Shown here piece by piece: positions 1 to 5,965 of a DNA stretch of 6,400 bases. This stretch comes from Chthonomonadaceae bacterium (GTDB lineage: Bacteria; Armatimonadota; Chthonomonadetes; Chthonomonadales; Chthonomonadaceae), in NCBI GenBank assembly GCA_025355115.1, contig JANXLO010000468.1:1-6400 (forward strand), written 5' to 3'. Position 1 is the first letter of the stretch. The number at the start of each line of letters is the position of its first letter. Below the pieces are notes generated by a model, which saw only the letters and a program-made list of their open reading frames with translations, searched no databases and was not told the DNA's origin. Made by a program: the position numbers and the translations under genes.

Positions 1-1621
1 ACATGAAAACCGTCTGTGGGTTGCAGAGCGTAACATCGTATTCGACAGCGCCAACACCAGGGTTGGTTGGGTCAGTAAAGGCGACGAAGAACGAGTAAGG
101 CTGCTGCTGGGTTCTGGCGATGGTCGAGCTTGTCGGGCTGAGGCGCCCGCTGCCAGCTACGATCACCAGATAGGTGGGAACGCTCGCGAATGCGATCGTC
201 GGCAGGAGCGCCGCCAGCGCCAAGGCCGCCAGAATAGCAGACGAGCGAGACATTCTGACGCTGCTGGTGGGGACAGACGCGTCCTCGGTGTGAGTCCGGT
301 ACTTGCTGCGAGGGCGCAGGCAACCGCTTCCGATGCCCAGAATGAGCCAGAAGAACATGGAGACTTGCCCGTACTGCCATGCAGGGCTGCCGAAGCCGTC
401 GAATGCGAATGCGACGACCGAGCCGAGCGAGCCTAGCAGAAGCGTGCGGCGTATTCCCGCATCCATGCCCACTACGCGCTGGAGTCCCATGCCCAGGAAC
501 GCGGAGAGTATCGCGATGAACAGCAGAAGGCCAGGAATCCCCAGTTCAGCTGCTGTCTGGAGATAGGTGTTGTGAGCCTGCTCGAACAGCGAAGGTCGTA
601 CAGCGCCGCCGTTGACGATCTGGGGGATCGGCAGCCCCGAGCCCGTAAACTGCGACTGATAGTAGGAGTAGAGACCGGGCCCAAAGCCAGTCAGCGGACG
701 CTCCTTGATCATCATCTCGGCGCCGCGCCATGCCTGAGCGCGATACTGCCATCCTCGCTCACTTGTCGGGTTGCCAAGCGAGACAGCGCGCTTCAGGAAG
801 CCGCCTGTGTTCGGGGCGATCAGGAGGAAGAAGCCAATGGACACGACAAGCATCATCAGGGGCAATACAAGTTCATGCTTGCGATTGCCGACCTTGTTGT
901 TTTTGCGAGTCGCCATATAGAGGGCGAGAAGTCCGAGAGCGGTTAGGCCACCCGCACATCCAATCCATGCGCTGCGAGAATAGGAAAGCAGGAGGGCCGC
1001 GGTGGTCAGAACGGCTGCAACCTGAGCGACCAACTGTCGGTTGGGAGCGCGCTCTGTGGTTGCGACGACCCCAATGATGGGGAGAAGGATGGCCAGGAAG
1101 GAGCCATACAACTGATGATCACCGAAGACGCCAGTCGCCATTCGCTGCTCTTCGGAAGCCAGGCCGTACTGTGCGAACCCGATGCACGAGGAGCCTATCG
1201 CTACGAACATCAGCACGTCGACCAGCTTCATCAGCTGCTCGGAGCGGCGGAAATGGTAGGCGACGGTGAAGTAGAGAAGCACTCCGGCTCCAAGGCGCAG
1301 AATCTCCTGTATGCTGTACTCCCTGTGGGATGAGAACAGACAAGAGAGGACAGACAGGCCGAAAAACAGCAGTACGGGCAGGTTTGGGCCCGTCTTGAGA
1401 AAAGTCATTACATCTTCGCGACTGCTTTTCCAGCGAGCCTTCCAGAGCAGGAAAGCCAGGAGAAGAATGCTCATCCCCTCGAAAGCCAGAGCCGCCAGAC
1501 CGCGAGATCCGTTGTCCGCAGGCGTTGCGACGAACGGGACGATGATCACCATCGCCAGCACCAGCGAGATCACGCGGTTCTGAAGAACCTGTGTCCAACC
1601 GGAAGATTCTGATCTTGCCAT
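1..1621 (-). CDS. Wzy/O-antigen ligase family integral membrane protein, 3' end cut by the window
   Basis: My own minus-strand translation from the ATG at 1619-1621 stays open for 540 codons to the window edge, so the C-terminus is missing. Family members polymerise or ligate lipid-linked glycans at the periplasmic face of the inner membrane. There are about 12-13 hydrophobic segments (first about 17-33, last about 461-479) and a large periplasmic loop at about 270-360, as in Wzy_C proteins. Family-like motifs are GVFGDHQLYGSF (164-175), LSYSRSAWIG with Arg216, RPLTGFGPG (308-316) and EQAHNTYLQTAAELGIPG (347-364) with His350. The start is supported by AAAGGA at 1628-1633, six bases upstream. 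After the last hydrophobic segment about 60 polar, beta-rich residues follow, reading like an extracytoplasmic domain. Polymerase and ligase cannot be told apart from sequence alone. It follows the export gene but is separated from it by a terminator and has its own promoter candidate. Confidence 0.88.
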   Translation of the reverse strand, partial: MARSESSGWTQVLQNRVISLVLAMVIIVPFVATPADNGSRGLAALAFEGMSILLLAFLLWKARWKSSREDVMTFLKTGPNLPVLLFFGLSVLSCLFSSHREYSIQEILRLGAGVLLYFTVAYHFRRSEQLMKLVDVLMFVAIGSSCIGFAQYGLASEEQRMATGVFGDHQLYGSFLAILLPIIGVVATTERAPNRQLVAQVAAVLTTAALLLSYSRSAWIGCAGGLTALGLLALYMATRKNNKVGNRKHELVLPLMMLVVSIGFFLLIAPNTGGFLKRAVSLGNPTSERGWQYRAQAWRGAEMMIKERPLTGFGPGLYSYYQSQFTGSGLPIPQIVNGGAVRPSLFEQAHNTYLQTAAELGIPGLLLFIAILSAFLGMGLQRVVGMDAGIRRTLLLGSLGSVVAFAFDGFGSPAWQYGQVSMFFWLILGIGSGCLRPRSKYRTHTEDASVPTSSVRMSRSSAILAALALAALLPTIAFASVPTYLVIVAGSGRLSPTSSTIARTQQQPYSFFVAFTDPTNPGVGAVEYDVTLCNPQTVFM

Positions 1622-1627
1622 TACGTA

Positions 1628-1636
1628 TCCTTTCTT
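1628..1636 (-). promoter_or_regulatory. Ribosome binding site of the Wzy-type gene
   Basis: The minus strand reads AAGAAAGGA, then six bases, then ATG at 1621. This settles the start of the Wzy-type protein, whose coding frame runs off the window and so has no second boundary to check against. Confidence 0.75.
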
Positions 1637-1819
1637 TTCGACGTCCGTTCCAGGCGGTGACTGACACATCCGGCCTGTTGAGACGTTTGTTTTGGGCTTA
1701 CTGCACTGCGAAATCCGACGCTGCCTTGCACATTTCGTCGGCACACAGAAAGCGGTAGTTCATAAATCTGCGTGATTGAAAGGCTTTGATCACCTTCCAT
1801 AGCAGACATTAGACAGTAT

Positions 1820-1836
1820 AGCACAATCTGTGCCAA
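1820..1836 (-). promoter_or_regulatory. Near-consensus sigma-54 (-24/-12) promoter of the Wzy-type gene
   Basis: The minus strand reads TTGGCACAGATTGTGCT. Against the sigma-54 consensus YTGGCACGRNNNTTGCW this differs at two positions and keeps the GG and GC doublets with exactly ten bases between them. The predicted start is near 1809, giving a leader of about 188 nt. Two features complicate the call. The site contains a perfect dyad, GCACA-GAT-TGTGC (1821-1833). It also overlaps TGCTATACT (1815-1823), a good extended -10 element for the housekeeping sigma factor, although no -35 box lies at the right distance. The matching perfect site before the kinase gene favours sigma-54. Confidence 0.6.
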
Positions 1837-1885
1837 CCGTCGCACGCAAAGCCATGGCAACGAATTTCTCATTTACTGCTATTCA

Positions 1886-1920
1886 AGACTCGTTGCTTCA
1901 GGGCAGTGCTGCGCGAGTCT
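1886..1920. repeat. Inverted repeat upstream of the Wzy-type promoter
   Basis: The arms AGACTCG (1886-1892) and CGAGTCT (1914-1920) are perfect 7-bp complements around 21 bases, which themselves contain a small GCAG-TG-CTGC dyad. The element lies about 77-111 bases upstream of the predicted sigma-54 start, where enhancer-binding activators usually bind. It could be an activator site or a chance structure. Confidence 0.35.
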
Positions 1921-1963
1921 AAAGCAAAAAATGCGGCAGAAGCAAATTCGCTTCTGCCGCATT
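1921..1963 (-). terminator. Rho-independent terminator of the kinase-export operon
   Basis: A perfect 14-bp stem pairs 1930-1943 with 1950-1963 around a six-base loop. On the minus strand it is followed by a T-rich run (TTTTTGCTTT, 1921-1930, its first T being the last base of the stem). It starts 22 bases after the stop codon of the export gene. It separates that operon from the Wzy-type gene, which fits with the latter having its own promoter. Confidence 0.9.
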
Positions 1964-1985
1964 CATGAGAGACACTTCGATCAGG

Positions 1986-3179
1986 CTATCTTCCCAGGAG
2001 GCGGAAGCCCAGTATGTTTAGCAACCCAATGGGAGCGAAGACGTCCTGAAGCGTAATCCCGCGCTTGCCGCGTTCAGGGATAATGAGTATATCGTTCGGC
2101 TGAATAAGGATGTTCGCGCTGGCGTCCCCTTTTTTCTGAAGCGCCGCAAAATCCACTTTTACGTCAGTGGGCTTGCCGTTCACTACTCGCCGGATTACAG
2201 CGCCTTTGAGATTGGCGCTCTGTGTCGGGCCGCCTGCTGCGGTCAAAGCATCCAGCACCGTGATTGTAGACTGTTCAGGCAGCAGATATTTCGCCGGGCG
2301 ACCGACCTGCCCAAGGACCTGATAAGTTGTCTCGACAGCGGGAATAGAAAGCACATCATTGTTCTGGAACTGGAATTTCAGGATGGACTGATCTACAGTG
2401 CCTTTCGCGATGACTGGGCGGATGTCGAGTGGTATCACCGTGTCCCCTCTTGTTACGGTCGCTTTGGTCAAGGCAGCGGCGGGCTGGAGTCCTCCTGCTT
2501 GCCCTAACAGAGTGAGTAAGGACGTCTCGTCATCCACATCATAAGTAGAGGGTCGTCCGACCTGCCCTAGAACGGTCACCCTTTTGCGGACAATCTCAAT
2601 CTCGTTGAATACGAGTCGATCGTTCGGCTGGAGCAGCAGATTGGAATCACTCTCCGGATTCAAATAGATCTTAGTGAGCTCCAGCGGAATGTTTATTCCA
2701 TCGCGAATCAATCCTGCTCTATACCGGTTGGGTTTAAGCGGAAGACCGTGACCTGCGGAAATTGCGTCTAGAACTCTCCATCCGGGTCTTAGCTCCACCG
2801 GGCCAGGAGCTGCGATGCTTCCGTCGACGAATATTTTGCGTGAATGTCGTTCACGCAGGATGACGGATACAGGGGCATTGTTCAGAGTCTTGTTAGCCTC
2901 AGTTTGAATTTCTGCCTTAATTGCATCACGCGTCTTGCCGACGGCGGTAAACGAGCCCAATTCGCGGAGATTGATTTTGCCTTCGGAATTGATCTGGACA
3001 GTCTGATCGAGATCAGGATGATTGCCGACGGTCACATCGAGCACATCATCGGTTCCCAGCACATCGGTATCGTTAATAGCGACTCGAGGCGGAACAGCCG
3101 GTTTCTTAGTTTGCGCAGTCAATGCACAGGGCAGAAGCAGTAGCCCACCGACCAGAATCATATATCTGAGGTATCTCAT
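1986..3179 (-). CDS. Polysaccharide export protein (Wza/OPX family, Poly_export plus SLBB repeats)
   Basis: This 397-residue protein matches outer-membrane polysaccharide export proteins, which form the periplasmic and outer-membrane channel for EPS or capsule. A signal peptide covers residues 1-23 (hydrophobic core 8-20, likely cleavage after ALTA or AQ). Cys18 sits in LLPC, a poor lipobox, so it is probably not a lipoprotein, unlike E. coli Wza. A Poly_export domain covers about 39-110 (GTDDVLDVTV). Three SLBB-like units follow at about 114-190, 200-281 and 285-369; the last two share LGQVGRP. The C-terminal tail (370-397) is short with a hydrophobic LLNILGFRLLG end, shorter than the Wza transmembrane helix. 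Start: AGGAGG seven bases upstream of ATG 3179, two bases after the kinase stop, so translation is probably coupled to the Wzc-like kinase. The gene ends in TAG just before a strong terminator. Confidence 0.93.
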   Translation of the reverse strand: MRYLRYMILVGGLLLLPCALTAQTKKPAVPPRVAINDTDVLGTDDVLDVTVGNHPDLDQTVQINSEGKINLRELGSFTAVGKTRDAIKAEIQTEANKTLNNAPVSVILRERHSRKIFVDGSIAAPGPVELRPGWRVLDAISAGHGLPLKPNRYRAGLIRDGINIPLELTKIYLNPESDSNLLLQPNDRLVFNEIEIVRKRVTVLGQVGRPSTYDVDDETSLLTLLGQAGGLQPAAALTKATVTRGDTVIPLDIRPVIAKGTVDQSILKFQFQNNDVLSIPAVETTYQVLGQVGRPAKYLLPEQSTITVLDALTAAGGPTQSANLKGAVIRRVVNGKPTDVKVDFAALQKKGDASANILIQPNDILIIPERGKRGITLQDVFAPIGLLNILGFRLLGR

Positions 3180-3181
3180 AA

Positions 3182-5449
3182 TCAGGCCTCCTCATCCATC
3201 TCATCATGTGAATTCAGAGCGACAGGATTTGCTTCTCCCTGGGCTTCCTGCGCGGCGCGATCGGTTGCCGCCTGCTCACGCGAAGTGGCTGAGTTACGCG
3301 GCAACAGGGCCTCGAACTCGGCGGTCGATCGACGCCGGCGTGGACGGCCGTCCTCGAGTTGCGTCGTCTGATAGTAACCGTAGTATCCGTAGTAGCCATA
3401 GTAGTAAGCATCGCGCTTGGCCGTAAGGTCGATCTTGTTGAAGACTACGCCAAGGATGCGAGTACGCGCCTGTCGAAGCATCTCCACTGCATGGCGAACA
3501 GCGGATTTCTTGGCTTCACCGAACTGAATGACGTAGAGAACGCCATCAGTCTCAGCCGCCATGACCTGTGCGTCGGCGGTCGCGAGACAGGGGGGGCTGT
3601 CGAAGACGACGATGTCTGCCTGGTCCTTTAGTGCCTTGTGCAGTTGCTTCATCGCCTGAGAGTTAAGGAGCTCCGCCGGGTTGGGCGGCAACGGCCCGGC
3701 AGGGAGCACACGCAAGCCGGGAATGTTCGTCTCCTTCAGCGCATCCTCAAGCGAGGTGTGCCCAACGAGAACATTGGTCAAACCGGGCTGCTGGCTGACT
3801 TTGGCCTTTTCGTGCATGGTCGGACGCCGAAGGTCGGTGTCAACTAGAATGACATTGCGTCCGTCGAGAGCCATCGCCACAGCCAGGTTGTAAGCCGTGA
3901 CCGATTTTCCTTCACCAGGAACAGTAGAGGTGATCAGAAGCGAGTGGATGGGCGTATCGACGGCCGCAAATCGGACGTTGGAACGGAGGACACGGTAGCT
4001 CTCCAGTACAGAACCACCGCTGCGCGAGCCGCTCAGCAATCGCGCCTCCTCGTTTTCGATCATCGGGACATAGCCGAGAGCGGGAGTTCCGACGATACGT
4101 CGGGCATCTTCAGGCGAGTTAATTCGGTCGTCGAGAAACTCTTGAAGCAGCGCGAAGCAGAGGCCGAGCATCAGCCCAACCAGGCTCGCATAGACCATAT
4201 TGTTCAATTTCTTGGGGGCGACTTGAATGGCAGGCGCGGCGGGTGCGATGACAAGCACAGGATCGTGCGTTGCCTGCTTGCGCAACCCAAGGTCTTCCAC
4301 GCTCTTCAAAAGTAGGGTTACGGTGCCGCGGTGTACTTCCATCTCACGAACCAACTGAGCCTGTTGCCGTTCCAGAGCGCTATAGTTGCCGAGTGCTGCC
4401 TGCGCCTTCTGAACTCTATCTCGTGCACGAGCCAACTGAGCAGTAATGGCAGCATTCTGAGCAACGGTATCCGCGATCTTGCCAGCATAAGCTTCTACTT
4501 GCGGGTTAGGCGACTTTGTTGTAGAGGTTAGGGTCAATGGAGCCCGCGCAAGCTGAGCTTTAAGCTCAGCAATCTGTGAGTCCAGCGCGATCACTCGACG
4601 ATCAGTGTCTTTGTACAGATAGCTGAGTGGTTTCCGCTGCACTTGCAAGTCGTCGATATGAGCTCGAATTCCCTGTAGTTGCAAAGAGTTGGAGTTTTCC
4701 ACCGGAACGACAATGAACGACTTGACTGTTTTTTGATCTTCCTTCAATTTTGCTATTAGGGCGCTGAGGCTGGCCGTGGTGCCTTCGAGCGTACGAAGCT
4801 CCGATTCCGCAGCTGCCTGCTGGGTAATTCTGGCATCGCGTTCGTTTTCGAGATCGGCAATCCCGGCATTGTGCTTGAACCGCTCGTAGGCGAGTTCAGC
4901 TGCGGTGAGTTTATCGTTCTCTTCCTTCAGGCGGGTGGACGCGAAGTTATAGGCGTCGTTGACCTCTTTTTTACGATTCCCCGTGACATAGTTGAGGTAG
5001 GTGTTAGGGAGTGCTTTGGCCAGTCGTTCGGCATAGGTAGGCGTGGTGGATTCGACGAGCAGTTCGATGACGTCGGTGCCGTTGACCTGTCTCACATCGA
5101 GGTGAGCAGAACCGGCAGGGACGTCTCCATCCTTATAAGCGTCCGCCAGAACTCTGTCGCCCTGGAGCACTTCCAGCTGGGTCGCGATGTCATGTCCGCT
5201 GTCCGGTGTAAACAGACCCACCAGCGGGTTGCTTGCGTCGTAGGACGCAACCGCGAGTGTGCGGCCTTCCACCAGAATGCGGGCTGAAGTCCGATAGACG
5301 GGCTTGGCCATGAACGTCACTGCCACTCCAAGCACGAACACAACCATAAACGTCTGTATAACGATGGCTTTGCGCCGCCGCAGTAGATCCATATAGTCGC
5401 GTAGAGAAAGTTCGGACGTCTGTGGATTCGTCTCTTCCATAATACTCAT
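3182..5449 (-). CDS. Wzc-like polysaccharide co-polymerase fused to BY-family tyrosine kinase
   Basis: A 755-residue inner-membrane protein that sets glycan chain length and autophosphorylates on tyrosine. From Met1: Wzz-type N-terminus (SLRDYMDLLRRRK, about 15-27), membrane segment about 28-47, periplasmic region with long coiled-coil-like helices about 165-370, second membrane segment about 417-439, and EX2RX2R oligomerisation motif (ESYRVLR, 483-489). The kinase has Walker A TSTVPGEGKS (507-516), Walker A' VILVDTD (533-539) and Walker B IVVFD (613-617). A tyrosine cluster with nine Tyr covers 682-693. All motifs of an active BY-kinase are present in one chain, as in proteobacterial Wzc. 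Unusually, 62 residues follow the cluster, with RPRRRRST and an acidic end. The frame is open to 5578, but that start lies upstream of the predicted transcription start (5541). ATG 5449, with AAGGAA 11 bases upstream, is preferred; ATG 5440 is possible. Confidence 0.94.
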   Translation of the reverse strand: MSIMEETNPQTSELSLRDYMDLLRRRKAIVIQTFMVVFVLGVAVTFMAKPVYRTSARILVEGRTLAVASYDASNPLVGLFTPDSGHDIATQLEVLQGDRVLADAYKDGDVPAGSAHLDVRQVNGTDVIELLVESTTPTYAERLAKALPNTYLNYVTGNRKKEVNDAYNFASTRLKEENDKLTAAELAYERFKHNAGIADLENERDARITQQAAAESELRTLEGTTASLSALIAKLKEDQKTVKSFIVVPVENSNSLQLQGIRAHIDDLQVQRKPLSYLYKDTDRRVIALDSQIAELKAQLARAPLTLTSTTKSPNPQVEAYAGKIADTVAQNAAITAQLARARDRVQKAQAALGNYSALERQQAQLVREMEVHRGTVTLLLKSVEDLGLRKQATHDPVLVIAPAAPAIQVAPKKLNNMVYASLVGLMLGLCFALLQEFLDDRINSPEDARRIVGTPALGYVPMIENEEARLLSGSRSGGSVLESYRVLRSNVRFAAVDTPIHSLLITSTVPGEGKSVTAYNLAVAMALDGRNVILVDTDLRRPTMHEKAKVSQQPGLTNVLVGHTSLEDALKETNIPGLRVLPAGPLPPNPAELLNSQAMKQLHKALKDQADIVVFDSPPCLATADAQVMAAETDGVLYVIQFGEAKKSAVRHAVEMLRQARTRILGVVFNKIDLTAKRDAYYYGYYGYYGYYQTTQLEDGRPRRRRSTAEFEALLPRNSATSREQAATDRAAQEAQGEANPVALNSHDEMDEEA
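3187..3192 (-). promoter_or_regulatory. Strong ribosome binding site of the export gene inside the kinase gene end
   Basis: The minus strand carries AGGAGG seven bases before ATG 3179. It is embedded in the codons for the Glu-Glu-Ala end of the kinase, so ribosomes finishing the kinase stop beside the next start. This supports a two-gene operon and fixes the export protein start. Confidence 0.85.
3371..3406 (-). repeat. Short tandem repeat encoding the tyrosine cluster (YYG units)
   Basis: The minus strand holds four imperfect 9-bp units (TAC-TAY-GGN pattern) coding YYYGYYGYYGYY. This gives nine tyrosines in twelve residues, the autophosphorylation tail typical of BY-kinases. The glycine third bases differ between units (GGC, GGA, GGT), so the repeat is kept at the protein level and is not a fresh expansion. 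Confidence 0.85.
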
Positions 5450-5551
5450 AACTAGCGAAATTCCTTCTTCCGGTAGGGCTGCAATCGCAGGGAGCGATTT
5501 GCCCGGAAATCTCAATGCCGCACTGGTCAGGCTTCCATACCTTAATACTAA

Positions 5552-5568
5552 TGCAAAAACCGTGCCAG
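5552..5568 (-). promoter_or_regulatory. Consensus sigma-54 (-24/-12) promoter of the kinase-export operon
   Basis: The minus strand reads CTGGCACGGTTTTTGCA, which agrees with every specified position of the sigma-54 consensus YTGGCACGRNNNTTGCW. The GG doublet is at 5565-5566 and the GC at 5553-5554, ten bases apart as required. Transcription is predicted to start near 5541, 91 bases before ATG 5449. Sigma-54 promoters need an ATP-driven enhancer-binding activator, which is not in this window. No sigma-70 pair with acceptable spacing overlaps it. Confidence 0.88.
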
Positions 5569-5674
5569 AACGTGACACAGCAAGCGACTGTTCACTTGAG
5601 CACGTCTATCACGATTTTATTGCGCCGCAGGAGCAGGCCGGTGAGCAAGATCGAGCGTAACTCTCTGGCTGAGT

Positions 5675-5690
5675 GTAAACGGGCCTTTAC
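5675..5690. promoter_or_regulatory. Dyad in the expected enhancer zone of the kinase operon
   Basis: GTAAA and TTTAC form perfect 5-bp arms around six bases, about 134-149 bases upstream of the predicted sigma-54 start. That is the usual distance for an activator site. The arms are short, so this is a candidate only. Neighbouring dyads at 5696-5704 and 5712-5725 are similar in strength. Confidence 0.3.
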
Positions 5691-5965
5691 CGCACGGAGA
5701 CTCCTCGTAGTGGTTTAGAGAAACCGAATTGCTTTCTTCGTCTTTTGACCTACTATCGGCTTCGTGGCTGGGGCGACTGGGAAGCACAAGCACTTTACAT
5801 CGATTACTATTGTCGCATCTATTTCCGCGCAATGTCAAGTGTGCGGGTCGGTGGCAAACCATGCACTCAAGATTTTCCTCCCTGCAAGGGCAGGATTTTT
5901 ATGCTTCCTCGACGAATATGCGTCTGAGCCGCCTGCGCGCGTCTGCAATGGGAGCTGCTTTACTG

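Larger units (their letters stand above)
1622..1985. other. Intergenic region between the export gene and the Wzy-type gene
   Basis: This 364 bp stretch has no convincing gene. Read on the minus strand it holds the terminator of the upstream operon (1921-1963), a 7-bp-arm inverted repeat (1886-1892 with 1914-1920), a sigma-54-like promoter (1820-1836), and a leader of about 188 nt ending in the Shine-Dalgarno sequence of the Wzy-type gene. A frame starting at ATG 1800 stays open until a TAA that overlaps the Wzy ATG (TAATG). It has no good ribosome binding site and no recognisable product, so I do not call it as a gene. Confidence 0.7.
5450..5965. other. Divergent intergenic region between the kinase and cyclase genes
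   Basis: These 516 bp hold no convincing gene. On the kinase side there is a leader of about 91 nt, a perfect sigma-54 promoter (5552-5568), and three small dyads further upstream: GTAAA-N6-TTTAC (5675-5690), GGAG-A-CTCC (5696-5704) and GGTTT-AGAG-AAACC (5712-5725). On the cyclase side the best sigma-70-like pair is TTTACA (5794-5799) and TCTATT (5818-5823) with an 18-base spacer, which is weak. A small hairpin (5881-5894) followed by ATTTTT and an eight-codon open frame (5901-5927) precede the cyclase start. Confidence 0.6.

Noticed and set aside
1119..1667. 182-codon minus-strand open frame
   Set aside because: It overlaps the Wzy-type gene in another frame, is rich in Arg and Ser with no hydrophobic pattern, and the true frame shows clear family motifs and a ribosome site.
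1886..1891. GAGTCT followed by GTAAA upstream of both EPS promoters as a shared activator site
   Set aside because: Spacing differs (nine versus seven bases), distance from the promoters differs by about 80 bases, and shared 6-mers between two regions of this size are expected by chance.
4871..5287. 138-codon plus-strand open frame inside the kinase gene
   Set aside because: Antisense shadow of the periplasmic region of the Wzc-like protein.
5450..5578. N-terminal extension of the kinase to ATG 5578
   Set aside because: The extra 43 residues lack family similarity and the start lies upstream of the perfect sigma-54 promoter at 5552-5568, so it would not be on the transcript.
5617..5862. 81-codon minus-strand open frame in the divergent intergenic region
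   Set aside because: No ribosome site and no recognisable domain; composition looks random.
5847..5866. Sigma-54-like TGGCA...TGC or c-di-GMP (GEMM-like) riboswitch signal GGCAAACC on the plus strand before the cyclase
   Set aside because: GG-GC spacing is eight bases, not ten, and the GACGCAAAGCC-type segment and second helix of GEMM riboswitches are not present.
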